A model generated the notes under the pieces. It had not been told where the DNA came from. It did not search any database and saw only the letters and a program-made list of their open reading frames with translations. DNA of 37,837 bases, taken from assembly GCA_022822375.1 (NCBI GenBank), contig JAJEBU010000052.1, positions 1 to 37,837 of the forward strand. The letters run 5' to 3'. The translations under genes were made by a program, and so were the position numbers. Shown here piece by piece: positions 8,025 to 16,355 of this stretch. Within the stretch, counting starts at the first letter, position 1. Each line of letters starts with the position of its first letter. Origin of the DNA: Dehalococcoidia bacterium. GTDB taxonomy: Bacteria > Chloroflexota > Dehalococcoidia > Bin125.

Positions 8025-11000
8025 TTAGCCCCGCGTGAGAGACAGGACAACTGCCGCGCCATCGATCTCTGCTTCGCTGGAGTGGTTCAGGACGGGCGCC
8101 GCGCCGTCGATCGCAATGACCGAGGCCAGCGTTTCCGCCGCGATCAGACCCTCGAACTGCGTGAGCGCCGATTGCAGGCGGTCCGTCCGTGGAGCGAGGC
8201 GCAGCTCGATGCGATCGTCAGGATCGAGGCCGGCATCGCGGCGCAGGCGTTGAACTCGGCTGATCACTTCACGCGCCTGACCCTCCGCAATCAGGTCGCC
8301 ATTGAGCTGCGTGTCAAGGCGAACGGCGCAGCGTTCATCCTCCGCCGCTGCGGCGTCGGACGCGGCGTCGGTGTCAACCTCGATCAGCAGATCACTCGGC
8401 TGCAGGTTGATGCCCTCGATCTCGATCGACTGCCCGGCTTCAGCGGCCTGCGCGATGTGCGCGGCGAGCTCGGGCGAGAGGTCACTGATCGCGTTGCGCA
8501 GCGCGGGCAGCTGCTTGCCCAGACGTGGACCGAGCGTGCGCAGGTTCGGCTTGATCTTGTAGCGCGGGCCATCGGCACCGTTGCCGTCGGCGAGGCTGAC
8601 GGCCTTGACGTTGAGCTCTTCAGCAATCGTCGCCTGATGGCGCTCGACGGCTGCCGCATCCTGCGCCGAGCGGACCGCCACGCTGACCGCCGCCAACGGT
8701 TGGCGCACCTTGATTCCTGCGGCGCTGCGGGCGGATCGTCCCAGCGACGCCACCCGCTGCACCAGCGACATTTCGTCGTTCAACGCAGGATCGATCAGCG
8801 AGTCGTCGACGGTCGGCCAGTCGGCCAGGTGGACAGACTCTGCGGCGTCGGCGTCCAGTTCCGCCGCGAGGTTGCGCCAGATGTCCTCGGCCAGGTACGG
8901 CGTCATCGGCGCGAGCAGCCGCGCGATGGTGGTCAGCACTTCATAGAGCGTGCGGTACGCGCTGTGCTTCGCCTCCAGGTCCGCCTCCGCGCCAAGCCGC
9001 GCCGACGACCAGAAGCGGCGACGGCTGCGGCGCACGTACCAATTGGAGAGCGAGTCGACGAACTGGTCGATCTCCCGCGCGGCGGTGGTCGGGTCATAGG
9101 CGTCGAGCGCAGTTGTAACGCGCTCGACAAGAGCGTGCAGCTCGCTCAGGATCCAGCGGTCGATCTCGACCGTCGGCGGCGCGGGATTCGGCGTCGGCCG
9201 CCAGCCGTCGATGTTGGCGTAGGTCACGAAGAATGAGTACGTGTTCCAGAGCGTGTGCAGAAAGCGGCGCTGCGCCTCGGCGACGAGCCGCAGGGAGAAT
9301 CGTCGCGGATTGCCGGCCGGCGATGCGACGTAGCAGTACCAGCGAAGCGCGTCTGCGCCTGATGCGTCGAGCACCGACCACGGGTCGACCACGTTGCCCT
9401 TCGACTTGGACATCTTTTCGCCCGCCTCATCGAGGATGTGGCCCAGCGAGATGACGTTGCGGAAGGAGATCGGCTCGGGCACGGCCTCGGCCTGATGCAG
9501 CATGGCCGCCTCGGCGTGCAGCGAGTAGAACCAGCCGCGCGTCTGGTCGACGGCCTCGCAGATGAAGTCGGCTGGGAATCGCTCGGCAAAGCGATCCTCA
9601 TTCTCGAACGGATAGTGCCACTGCGCATAGGGCATCGCGCCGGAGTCGAACCACGCGTCTGCGACCTCCGGCACCCGCCGCGCGGCGCCTCCACACGATG
9701 AGCAGGCGATCTCGATCTGATCGACGACGGGACGGTGCGGGTCTGACAGGTCTGGCTTGCTGCCGCTGAATGCTTCCGCGCGCTGGCTCAGTTCCTCGAA
9801 GGATCCGATGCACTCCACGTCGGGGCACTCGGAGCAGCGCCAGAAGGGCAGCGGCGTGCCCCAGTAACGCTCGCGGCTGACCGCCCAGTCGACGTTGTTG
9901 GACAGCCAATCGCCGTAGCGTCCTGAGCCGGTATGCGCGGGATACCAGTGCATCAGCTCGGCGTTGGATCGAACCAGCGAGTCTTTGGCTTCGGAGGTGG
10001 CGATGTACCAGCTGGGTTTGGCGTAGTAGAGCAGCGGCGTATCGCAACGCCAGCAATACGGGTAGGTGTGCTCATACAGCTCGCGCTTGAGCAGCATGCC
10101 GCGCGCGTCGAGGTCATCGATGATCAACGGGTCGGCATCCTTGACCCACTTGCCGACGAACGCCGGCGCCGACGCAGCGGCGGGATCGCCCACGATCCGC
10201 CCGCCCAGATCAACGGGCTGGCGGAAGAGCAGCCCCGTCTCGCGGCCGAGCTGGTAGTCATCCTCGCCGAAGGCGGGCGCGATGTGGACAATGCCCGTCC
10301 CGCTCGCCATCTCGACGAACGGTCCCGCGGCGACCCGCCGCGCGGGCGGCGGACCAGCGTCCGCATCGCGCTCAACCAGGCGAGCGCCGTCAAACTCGTA
10401 GATGGGCACGCCCCAGTCGTCGGGTTCGTAGAGTCCGTCGTAGCTCACGCCAACGAGTTCAGCGCCGTCAACAACCGCGACGACCGTCGGCGACTCGACG
10501 ACGCCGCCCAAGGCGGCGTCGAGCAGCTGCCGCGCCAGAATCACACGGTGCGCCTCGTCGAGCTGCACGACGGCGTACGACTCATCGGCGTTGAGGGCCA
10601 GGCCGGAGTTGGCGGGCAGCGTCCAGGGCGTCGTCGTCCAGGCGAGGAAGTCGGTATGGCCCGACCACTGCAGCGACGGCGGCAGCGATTCGTTGTGGGC
10701 TCGGAAGCGGACCGTGACGGCCTGATCGCGGACGCCATCCCGCATGCCGAGCGAGAGCTCGTGGCTGGACAGGGACGACTCGCAGCGGGGACAGTGCGGC
10801 GTGGTGCGGCGCGCCTCGTAGACGAGGTTTGCATCCCACAGCGTCTTGAAAATCCACCAGCACGACTCGATGTACTCAGGCGAGTACGTGCGGTAAGCGT
10901 CGGACATGTCGATCCAGAACGCGACCCGCTCGGTCATGTCTTCCCACTGCTCGACGTACTGCATGACCGACTCGCGGCAGTGACGATTGAACTCGGCGAT

Positions 11001-11393
11001 GCCGTACTGCTCGATGGCGGGCTTGCTATCGAGGCCGAGCGCTTTCTCGACCTCGATTTCGACGGGCAGGCCGTGGGTATCCCAGCCGCCCTTGCGCGGG
11101 ACGCGTTTGCCGCGCATGGTCTGGTAGCGGGGGAACAGATCCTTGAACACGCGCGACAGCACATGGTGGACGCCGGGCGTACCGTTCGCCGTGGGCGGGC
11201 CTTCGTAGAAGGAGAACACATCGTCTGCCGGCCGCTCCTCGACCGATCGGCGAAAGATGTCGCGCTCGCGCCAGAACTCGCGCACGCGCGCTTCCAACTC
11301 CTGGTGCGGCATGAGCGATCCGACGGGTCGGAAGACCGCGCCGTCGTTGGGAGCATCTGCGGGCGTGTCGAGATGAACGGGAGAATCAGCCAT
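8025..11393 (-). CDS. ileS: Isoleucyl-tRNA synthetase, type 2, with altered HIGH motif (GVHH)
   Basis: Charges tRNA-Ile. About 1122 residues, much longer than type-1 bacterial IleRS (~930) and matching the eukaryote-like type 2. Order: class I Rossmann fold with the signature region YEGPPTANGTPGVHHV (residues ~65-78), the CP1 editing insertion (TTPWTLPANSGLALN, GTGIVHIAPAFGEDDY), WYIATSEAKD, WFDSGAMPYAQWHYP, the KMSKS loop GEKMSKSKGNVVDPW, the anticodon-binding helices (WYVRRSRRRFW), and a long C-terminal domain. The usual HXGH is replaced by G74-V-H-H77. ATG at 11393 overlaps the upstream stop (ATGGCTGA); ATG at 11405 is also possible but has GAGG directly against it. The gene follows two small genes on the same strand. 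Confidence 0.96.
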   Translation of the reverse strand: MADSPVHLDTPADAPNDGAVFRPVGSLMPHQELEARVREFWRERDIFRRSVEERPADDVFSFYEGPPTANGTPGVHHVLSRVFKDLFPRYQTMRGKRVPRKGGWDTHGLPVEIEVEKALGLDSKPAIEQYGIAEFNRHCRESVMQYVEQWEDMTERVAFWIDMSDAYRTYSPEYIESCWWIFKTLWDANLVYEARRTTPHCPRCESSLSSHELSLGMRDGVRDQAVTVRFRAHNESLPPSLQWSGHTDFLAWTTTPWTLPANSGLALNADESYAVVQLDEAHRVILARQLLDAALGGVVESPTVVAVVDGAELVGVSYDGLYEPDDWGVPIYEFDGARLVERDADAGPPPARRVAAGPFVEMASGTGIVHIAPAFGEDDYQLGRETGLLFRQPVDLGGRIVGDPAAASAPAFVGKWVKDADPLIIDDLDARGMLLKRELYEHTYPYCWRCDTPLLYYAKPSWYIATSEAKDSLVRSNAELMHWYPAHTGSGRYGDWLSNNVDWAVSRERYWGTPLPFWRCSECPDVECIGSFEELSQRAEAFSGSKPDLSDPHRPVVDQIEIACSSCGGAARRVPEVADAWFDSGAMPYAQWHYPFENEDRFAERFPADFICEAVDQTRGWFYSLHAEAAMLHQAEAVPEPISFRNVISLGHILDEAGEKMSKSKGNVVDPWSVLDASGADALRWYCYVASPAGNPRRFSLRLVAEAQRRFLHTLWNTYSFFVTYANIDGWRPTPNPAPPTVEIDRWILSELHALVERVTTALDAYDPTTAAREIDQFVDSLSNWYVRRSRRRFWSSARLGAEADLEAKHSAYRTLYEVLTTIARLLAPMTPYLAEDIWRNLAAELDADAAESVHLADWPTVDDSLIDPALNDEMSLVQRVASLGRSARSAAGIKVRQPLAAVSVAVRSAQDAAAVERHQATIAEELNVKAVSLADGNGADGPRYKIKPNLRTLGPRLGKQLPALRNAISDLSPELAAHIAQAAEAGQSIEIEGINLQPSDLLIEVDTDAASDAAAAEDERCAVRLDTQLNGDLIAEGQAREVISRVQRLRRDAGLDPDDRIELRLAPRTDRLQSALTQFEGLIAAETLASVIAIDGAAPVLNHSSEAEIDGAAVVLSLTRG

Positions 11394-11697
11394 TGGTGGA
11401 TGCATCCTCAGGGAATCGAGCGGTGATCAACGGCTCGGCGAGCTCGCTGATCCGTTCGCGGACATCGGTGTCGAGCAGGTCTGCAGCTGCATCGAGCTGC
11501 TCGCGAATCCAGCCGCGCGCTTCTCGCGCCGAAGCGGCTTGCCCCTGTCGGCGGGACTGATCGGCCAGTGCCTGCGCCGCTCGCTCGGGATAGCGCGAGA
11601 CGGTCGCGGCCAGCTCGACGCCGCCCGGCGGACGCGCGGTCGGCCGTCCCTGTGCACCCATCAGGCGCATCCAACGCGGCGCCGTTGCCTCTGCCAT
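11386..11697 (-). CDS. Hypothetical protein upstream of ileS
   Basis: A roughly 103-residue hydrophilic protein I do not recognise. It is alanine- and arginine-rich, starts MAEATAPRWMRLMGAQG, and is predicted mostly helical in its second half (REARGWIREQLDAAADLLDTDVRERISELAEPLI). No signal peptide, membrane segment, cysteine pair or catalytic motif is seen. GTG at 11703 is an alternative start two codons earlier. Its stop overlaps the ileS start, and its start lies 40 nt after the zinc-ribbon gene, so it reads as part of one transcription unit. A coding role is supported by that tight packing rather than by homology. Confidence 0.55.
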   Translation of the reverse strand: MAEATAPRWMRLMGAQGRPTARPPGGVELAATVSRYPERAAQALADQSRRQGQAASAREARGWIREQLDAAADLLDTDVRERISELAEPLITARFPEDASTNG

Positions 11698-11737
11698 GCT
11701 CACCCGGGGTTACTCAGCGGTCACTCAGGCTGTTGGC

Positions 11738-12211
11738 TCAGGAGCGGCTGCGCTCGTAGGTCGGCAGCTCGACGCCCGGTTTGGGCTCGATCTCGCCGCG
11801 CCGCAGCTGCTGGTTGATGCCCTCGACCTGGCACGGGTGCACACCCCAGCGCTGTTGAATCTCGTCCATCGGATAGCCCAGCGTCATGATTCGCTTCACG
11901 GTCGTGCAGAAGACGGGCCGATCGCCGCGCGGCATGAATGGCACTTCGATCATGTCGCTGCACATCGCGCAAGCGGCCGGGTGCATCTGACGCGGCGTGC
12001 GTCCGCCGAACGAGGCGGCCCCGTTGTAACGAACGTAGCCGGCCTCGGCCTCGGCGGTGCGGCTCGACGCCTTGCGCACCGAGCGGCAGTCCTGACAGCG
12101 AACCGGGTCGTTCTCCAGCCCCTTGGACTGGTAGAACTCCTGCTCGCCGACAGAGAAGATGAAATCGCTGCCGCAGTCGCGGCAAACGATCGTTCGATCC
12201 TGCAAAGCCAT
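11738..12211 (-). CDS. Zinc-ribbon domain-containing protein
   Basis: A 157-residue protein with the short 'probable zinc-ribbon' domain of many Chloroflexota and Gram-positives. The first ribbon uses CRDC (10-13) and CQDC (39-42) with the typical FxFSVGEQEFYQSKGLENDP between. A second cysteine group, CAMC (81-84), precedes EVPFMPRGDRPVFC (Cys102), the usual second-ribbon context; the expected final CxxC is only C102, with C127 further on, so the second site looks incomplete. ATG at 12211 is chosen because the ribbon motif begins at residue 4 and GAGAGACC precedes it; the longer open frame adds 75 unrelated residues. Probable nucleic-acid or protein binding; true role unknown. Confidence 0.8.
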   Translation of the reverse strand: MALQDRTIVCRDCGSDFIFSVGEQEFYQSKGLENDPVRCQDCRSVRKASSRTAEAEAGYVRYNGAASFGGRTPRQMHPAACAMCSDMIEVPFMPRGDRPVFCTTVKRIMTLGYPMDEIQQRWGVHPCQVEGINQQLRRGEIEPKPGVELPTYERSRS

Positions 12212-12252
12212 GGTCTCTCGCTCGTGCTCTGGAACGGGGGTGCGTTGCGTCA

Positions 12253-12258
12253 ACTGTA
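12253..12258 (-). promoter_or_regulatory. Candidate extended -10 for the zinc-ribbon/ileS unit
   Basis: Minus-strand TACAGT is preceded by TGA, giving a TGnTANNNT extended -10 between the murJ stop and the zinc-ribbon start. This would give a leader of about 35 nt carrying GAGAGACC next to ATG. No convincing -35 is seen. Confidence 0.4.
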
Positions 12259-12300
12259 TCAGAGCGATCTCGGCCGATCGGGCCGGCTGCTCGCGTTCTG

Positions 12301-13959
12301 TTAGCGCCGCAGCGCCCGCGCGAGGGTCTGTTCCACGCGCAGGATCAGCAGCTCCGCCTCCTCCTGACGCATCAGAAGGCTGAGCGCCATGTAGACGGCG
12401 ACCCCGCCGACGACGCAGACTGTCAGCGTCAACCACGAGTCGCGGGCGATATCAAGCGCGCCCAACACTTCGAGTCCGATCCAGACGAGCTGACCCAGGA
12501 TCACAGCCGCGGCCACCGTCTTCAGCGTCGACCACATCAATCTGCGCGACAGCAGTGTCCGCCCCAGCCGCCCGTCCAACAGCAAGAGCAGCAGCACGAA
12601 CTCGACGATGGCCGAGATTGACAGCGCCAGCGCCAGCCCCTCCAGCTCCATCGGCCCGACCAACAGCGCCGACAGGATCACGTTCAGCAGCATCGACGCG
12701 ACCGCCAGCGCGACCGGCGTGCGCGTGTCGCCGAGCACGTAGAAGCCGCGCGAGACAATCTCGATCGCCGCATGCGCGAAGAGTCCAATCGCGTAGAAGA
12801 ACAGCGCGTCGGAGACCAGATCGGCGGCAGCCGCGTCAAACGCGCCGTGTTCGAGCAGCGTGGACACGATCGATTCGCGCAAGAGCAGCATGCCGACGGA
12901 CGCGGGAACAGCCAGGAACAGCGTGAAGCGCAGCGTCTGTGAGACCATCTGTTGGACGGCTGCCGGTCCGCCGCTGGCCGCTCGCTCGGCGAGGCTGGGG
13001 AAGACGGCCGTGGCCAGCGAGATGCCGAACACGCCGACCGGGAACATCAGCAGCAGCCAGGCGAAGTTGAGGGCGGAGATCGAGCGATCGCCGACGAGCG
13101 ATCCGAAGAAGGTGAGCACGATCAGATTGATCTGCGCGGCGGCCAGGCCGAGCGCACGCGGACCCATCAGCCGCAGCACCTCGCGCGCGTCGCGATCACG
13201 GATGTTGAAGTGCAGTCCCAGTCCGCCGCCAGACGCGGCCAACGCTGCAGAGATCGCTGGCAACTGAATCATCAGGTGCAGCCCGGCGCCGGCGACCACG
13301 CCGATCACCAGCGCCTCGACGCCGAGCTCGTGCGGCAGCAGCAGCGCAGCGAGGATGATCGCCAGGTTGTAGAGCATCGGTGAGATCGCCGGCAGCAAGA
13401 AATGCCGACGCGCGTGCAGCATGCCGGTCAGCATGCCGCTGACGGCAAACAGGATCGGCGACAGCAGCAGCACCCTGGTGAGGAAGATCGCGTCGTCGAC
13501 GATGGCGTCCTGGATGCCCGAGTCTTCGCCCAAGCCGGGCGCCAACGCGGGCACGATCCATTCGGCGGCAAGGAAGATCATGGCGGCCAGCGCGACGGTG
13601 CCGAGCATGACCCAGTTAAGAACGATCGAGGCCAACCGCCAGGCCTCGCGGTCGCCGTCGTTCTGCAGCACCCTGGCGTAGACGGGGATAAAGGCAGCGG
13701 CGAGCGTTGCGCCGGCCAGTAGCTGAAAGACGAGCTCTGGCAGTCGCATCGCGACCCAGAAGGCGTCCAGCTCCACGGATGTGCCGTATAGATCGGCGAT
13801 CACCACCGCGCGCGCGGCGCCCAGCAAGCGCGAACCGAGGAACGAGATGCCGATCAGCAAGACCGCGCCAAGCACGCCGCTGCGGCTGGCCGCCAGCCTG
13901 CCGCCCACGCGGCCTACGCTTCCCGATGAACTGCCCGGTGATGGCGGCCTCAGACTCAC
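12301..13959 (-). CDS. murJ: Lipid II flippase MurJ (MviN)
   Basis: A 552-residue polytopic MOP-superfamily protein that moves lipid II across the inner membrane for peptidoglycan synthesis. N-terminal signature: GISFLGSRLLGAARAVVIADLYGTSVELDAFWVAMRLPELVFQLLAGATLAAAFIPVYAR, with the conserved arginines and the aspartate in DAFWVA. Repeated hydrophobic helices cover the chain, and the central PxLYNLAIILAALLL and VAxxxFPSLAERA segments are typical of the family. GTG at 13959-13957 (VSLRPPSPG) is the best start; the open frame upstream runs through the rpsT promoter and gene and is not coding. It is divergent from rpsT. An rpsT-murJ-(ribF)-ileS neighbourhood is also known in Pseudomonas and relatives. 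Confidence 0.93.
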   Translation of the reverse strand: MSLRPPSPGSSSGSVGRVGGRLAASRSGVLGAVLLIGISFLGSRLLGAARAVVIADLYGTSVELDAFWVAMRLPELVFQLLAGATLAAAFIPVYARVLQNDGDREAWRLASIVLNWVMLGTVALAAMIFLAAEWIVPALAPGLGEDSGIQDAIVDDAIFLTRVLLLSPILFAVSGMLTGMLHARRHFLLPAISPMLYNLAIILAALLLPHELGVEALVIGVVAGAGLHLMIQLPAISAALAASGGGLGLHFNIRDRDAREVLRLMGPRALGLAAAQINLIVLTFFGSLVGDRSISALNFAWLLLMFPVGVFGISLATAVFPSLAERAASGGPAAVQQMVSQTLRFTLFLAVPASVGMLLLRESIVSTLLEHGAFDAAAADLVSDALFFYAIGLFAHAAIEIVSRGFYVLGDTRTPVALAVASMLLNVILSALLVGPMELEGLALALSISAIVEFVLLLLLLDGRLGRTLLSRRLMWSTLKTVAAAVILGQLVWIGLEVLGALDIARDSWLTLTVCVVGGVAVYMALSLLMRQEEAELLILRVEQTLARALRR

Positions 13960-14022
13960 CGCCTCACTGTCGCAAACTGCGGCCGAACATGCACGCCGCA
14001 GGTTCGGCCACTGGCGGGGCGC

Positions 14023-14050
14023 TAGACACTGTCCAATCGGCTGATACGAT
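14023..14050 (+). promoter_or_regulatory. rpsT promoter
   Basis: TAGACA (14023-14028, 5 of 6 to TTGACA), a 16-nt spacer, and TACGAT (14045-14050) preceded by TGA, i.e. an extended -10. Predicted start is near 14056, giving a leader of about 20 nt with AAGGGAG before the GTG of rpsT. This is the most complete sigma-70-type promoter seen in the window. Confidence 0.6.
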
Positions 14051-14077
14051 GAGATCGATTGAGCAAGGGAGACCTCC

Positions 14078-14413
14078 GTGGCGAACAAGTCAGCCGCAAT
14101 CAAGTATCTGCGCCAGAGCCAGAAGCGTCGGATGCGCAACAAGCCAATCCGCACGTATGCACGCGGCACGGTGCGCGCGGCGCTCGACGCCATCGACGAT
14201 GCCGTCGACACGCAGGAATGGTCGGACGCCGATGCGGCGCTGCAAACGGCCGTCAGCGCGCTCGACCGAGCGGCGCAGCGGGGTGTGATGCACGCCAACA
14301 CCGCCGCACGGCGCAAGTCGCGCCTGCTGCGTCAGTACCACAGCTCCCGCAACCCAGACGCGTCGCCCCGTCCGCGCACGCGTCCACCCGAGCCGGCGGC
14401 GACGCCGTCCTAG
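14078..14413 (+). CDS. rpsT: 30S ribosomal protein S20
   Basis: Small basic protein binding 16S rRNA in the body of the 30S subunit. Residues 1-~85 match S20: MANKSAAIKYLRQSQKRRMRNKPIR, then helices with AALDAIDDAVDT and a terminal AAQRGVMHANTAARRKSRLLRQY, the diagnostic C-terminal helix (K/R-G-x-x-H-x-N-x-A-x-R). The start is GTG with AAGGGAG upstream. It is longer than the usual ~88 residues: the last ~25 (NPDASPRPRTRPPEPAATPS) are proline-rich and probably disordered. The gene is divergent from murJ and followed by a short tandem repeat. Confidence 0.94.
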   Translation: MANKSAAIKYLRQSQKRRMRNKPIRTYARGTVRAALDAIDDAVDTQEWSDADAALQTAVSALDRAAQRGVMHANTAARRKSRLLRQYHSSRNPDASPRPRTRPPEPAATPS

Positions 14414-14415
14414 CG

Positions 14416-14471
14416 GGTTCGGTGCGCCTGGTTCAGTGCGCCTGGTTCGGTGCGCCTGGTTCGGTGCGCCG
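14416..14471 (+). repeat. Four-copy 14-bp tandem repeat downstream of rpsT
   Basis: Unit GGTTCGGTGCGCCT at 14416, 14430 (one mismatch, GGTTCAGTGCGCCT), 14444 and 14458 (last base differs). It begins 3 nt after the rpsT stop and ends about 30 nt before the dehydrogenase start. The 14-bp period does not keep frame. It lacks inverted symmetry across units and has no T-run, so it is not an obvious terminator; slippage-type microsatellite is the simplest reading. Confidence 0.85.
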
Positions 14472-14489
14472 GGCGCCTCTAGCTCGCGA

Positions 14490-14495
14490 TAGGTT
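14490..14495 (+). promoter_or_regulatory. Candidate -10 for a leaderless dehydrogenase transcript
   Basis: TAGGTT lies exactly 6 nt upstream of ATG at 14502, with no Shine-Dalgarno sequence between. It has the same geometry as the elements before the monooxygenase and the YihY-family gene. Confidence 0.4.
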
Positions 14496-14501
14496 GACAC
14501 C

Positions 14502-15545
14502 ATGCGAGCACTGATCTTCGACCGACCCGGCGAGATTCGGGTCGCCGACCTGCCGTCGCCCAAGCCGGGGCCGGGCGAAGCCGTCGTCGATGTCCGCGCA
14601 GCCTCCGTCTGCGCGTCCGACCTACGTGTCTACCGAGGCGAGAAGTACGCGCTGCCGGGCGTCGTGCCGGGCCATGAGTTTGCCGGGCAGGTCAGCGCGC
14701 TCGGCGAGGGCGTGGACGATCTCGCGCTGGGCGACTGCGTGGCCGTCTACCCAATCATCGCGTGCGGCGGCTGCGGATTCTGCCGTCGTGGATTGCGTAA
14801 CCGCTGCACCTCGCGTCGCACGCTCGGTTACGACGCCAACGGCGGACTCGCCGAGCGTGTGCTGTTGCCCGCGACGCTCGTCGCGCAGGGCCACGCGGTC
14901 AAGCTGGCCGACATGCCCTCCGACGCGGCCTGGGGACGCGCCGCGCTGACCGAACCGACCGCCTGCGTGCTCAACTCGCTGGAATCCTGCCGCTTCCGCG
15001 CCGGCGCCTCCGTTGCGGTGCTGGGCGCGGGGCCCATGGGGCTGCTCCACGTCGCGCTCGCTCGAGCGATGGGCGCGGGTCCGATCGTCGTGGCGGAGCC
15101 GGTGGCGTCGCGCCGCGCCATGGCCGCGGAGCTGGGCGCGACGGCCGTCTGCAGCGGAGAGCCGGACGAGCTCCGCGCGGTCGTCGACGACGCCACGGGC
15201 GGCGACGGCTGCGACATCGTGATCGTCTCCGTCGGACTCGACGGGCTGACGGAAACTGCGCTTCAAGTCGCCGCCAAGCAAAGCTCAGTCAACCTCTTCG
15301 CCGGATTCCCTCCCGAGTCCTCGGCGACCATCGACGTCAATGACTTGCACTACCGCGAGGTCTCGCTGACCGGCACCCAGAACGCGACGCCTGACCAGTT
15401 CCGCCGCACGGCTGCGCTGCTGCCTGCGCTCTCGGACGTCGATCGGATCGTCTCGCACCGCTTCCCGCTCTCGCAGGCGGACCAGTCCTACACGTCGCGC
15501 TCAGACCCTGCGGTGCTCAAGACGGCGGTCTATCCGGATGGCTAG
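14502..15545 (+). CDS. Zinc-dependent medium-chain alcohol dehydrogenase
   Basis: A 347-residue MDR-superfamily NAD(P)-dependent dehydrogenase. Catalytic zinc ligands are Cys37 (SVCASD) and His58-Glu59 (PGHEFAG), probably with Glu151 (LTEPTAC). A structural zinc site is intact: Cys88, Cys91, Cys94 and Cys102 in CGGCGFCRRGLRNRC. The Rossmann fold follows with VLGAGPMG at 173-180 and VVAEP at the end of strand 2, where a glutamate in place of the usual sugar-binding acid favours NAD. The sequence is closest to the sorbitol/threonine dehydrogenase branch (YREVSLTGTQNATPDQF near the end). Substrate is likely a polyol or secondary alcohol, but this is inference. It is followed by the RodZ-like gene after 9 nt. 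Confidence 0.9.
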   Translation: MRALIFDRPGEIRVADLPSPKPGPGEAVVDVRAASVCASDLRVYRGEKYALPGVVPGHEFAGQVSALGEGVDDLALGDCVAVYPIIACGGCGFCRRGLRNRCTSRRTLGYDANGGLAERVLLPATLVAQGHAVKLADMPSDAAWGRAALTEPTACVLNSLESCRFRAGASVAVLGAGPMGLLHVALARAMGAGPIVVAEPVASRRAMAAELGATAVCSGEPDELRAVVDDATGGDGCDIVIVSVGLDGLTETALQVAAKQSSVNLFAGFPPESSATIDVNDLHYREVSLTGTQNATPDQFRRTAALLPALSDVDRIVSHRFPLSQADQSYTSRSDPAVLKTAVYPDG

Positions 15546-15554
15546 GCGGCGCTG

Positions 15555-16355
15555 ATGGCGAACGGCGAGCCCAGCGGGATCGGCGAAGAGCTGCGTCTGG
15601 CGCGCGTCCGCCGCGGTCGTTCGATCGCGCAAGCGCATCAGGCCACCCGCATCGCTCGGCACTATCTGGAGGCGATGGAGGAGGAAGACTGGTCCAAGAT
15701 GCCGGCCGCGCCCTTTGCACGCGGATTCCTCAGCTCCTACGCGCAGTATCTCGGGCTCGACGACGGCCCGCTGCTGGAGCGGTTTCCGTTCGCGCCATCC
15801 GCGCCTGGCGACGGGTTGGGCATGGCCGATCAGTACTCCGAGTCGTTTGAAGCCGCCGAGCGGGCCAGCGGACGTTCGCGCGAGGATCTGCAGCCGTCGC
15901 GGGTGCAGCTGGGGCCGTGGCTGGCCGCGGCGCTGGTGGTCCTGGTGATCATCGCCGGTGTGGTGGCGGTCGTGAGCCTGCGGGAAGAGGTCCAACCCGT
16001 CGCCGAGACGCGCGAAGTGCCCGGCATCGACACCACGATCGAGACGCTCGAGCAGCTGTCCGCGGCCGAGTCGACGAGCCTCGATGTCCCCGTCTTGCCC
16101 GACCTGGCTCAGTTCTCCTCGCGTGAAGCGATCAACTACGTGAAGCTGCTCAACGCGCCGTTTGTCATCGTTGAGGTCTACGATGACTCGCCTGAGGGCA
16201 CCCTGATTGAGCAGTCGCCCGCGCCCGGCGCGGAGCCTGAGGATGACGCCGTGATCACCCTCGTGATCAGCAGCGGACCGCGTCCCGGCGCCACCCCTGA
16301 GCCGGCGGACACAGACGGCGCCGGCAGCGCCGACTCTGCAGCAGGAGGCGGATGA
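15555..16355 (+). CDS. RodZ-like HTH membrane protein with C-terminal PASTA domain
   Basis: A 266-residue bitopic protein. Residues ~8-75 are a RodZ-type helix-turn-helix (IGEELRLARVRRGRSIAQAHQATRIARHYLEAMEEEDW, then the family's PAAPFARGFLSSYAQYLGLD). One membrane helix spans ~121-141 (WLAAALVVLVIIAGVVAVVSL). Outside, residues ~177-242 form a PASTA-like domain (VPVLPDLAQFSSREAINYVKLL... GTLIEQSPAPGA... VITLVISSG), followed by a low-complexity GA/DS tail. Usual RodZ proteins carry a DUF4115 domain outside; PASTA domains bind muropeptides or beta-lactams in kinases and PBPs. It therefore probably links cell-wall state to the MreB/division machinery or to transcription. It overlaps rimO by 4 nt. 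Confidence 0.8.
   Translation: MANGEPSGIGEELRLARVRRGRSIAQAHQATRIARHYLEAMEEEDWSKMPAAPFARGFLSSYAQYLGLDDGPLLERFPFAPSAPGDGLGMADQYSESFEAAERASGRSREDLQPSRVQLGPWLAAALVVLVIIAGVVAVVSLREEVQPVAETREVPGIDTTIETLEQLSAAESTSLDVPVLPDLAQFSSREAINYVKLLNAPFVIVEVYDDSPEGTLIEQSPAPGAEPEDDAVITLVISSGPRPGATPEPADTDGAGSADSAAGGG

Noticed and set aside
9933-11426. Long plus-strand frame opposite ileS
   Set aside because: Mirror of GC-rich codons of ileS; composition is arginine/alanine/valine-rich without any family pattern.
11394-11760. T-box or other riboswitch upstream of ileS
   Set aside because: ileS overlaps an upstream gene and no specifier-loop or T-box sequence is visible.
13960-14316. N-terminal extension of murJ
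   Set aside because: It would run across the rpsT promoter and most of rpsT on the opposite strand; the residues are not family-like, and a GTG at 13959 gives normal length.
14416-14471. CRISPR-like array
   Set aside because: The 14-bp units are directly adjacent with no spacers.
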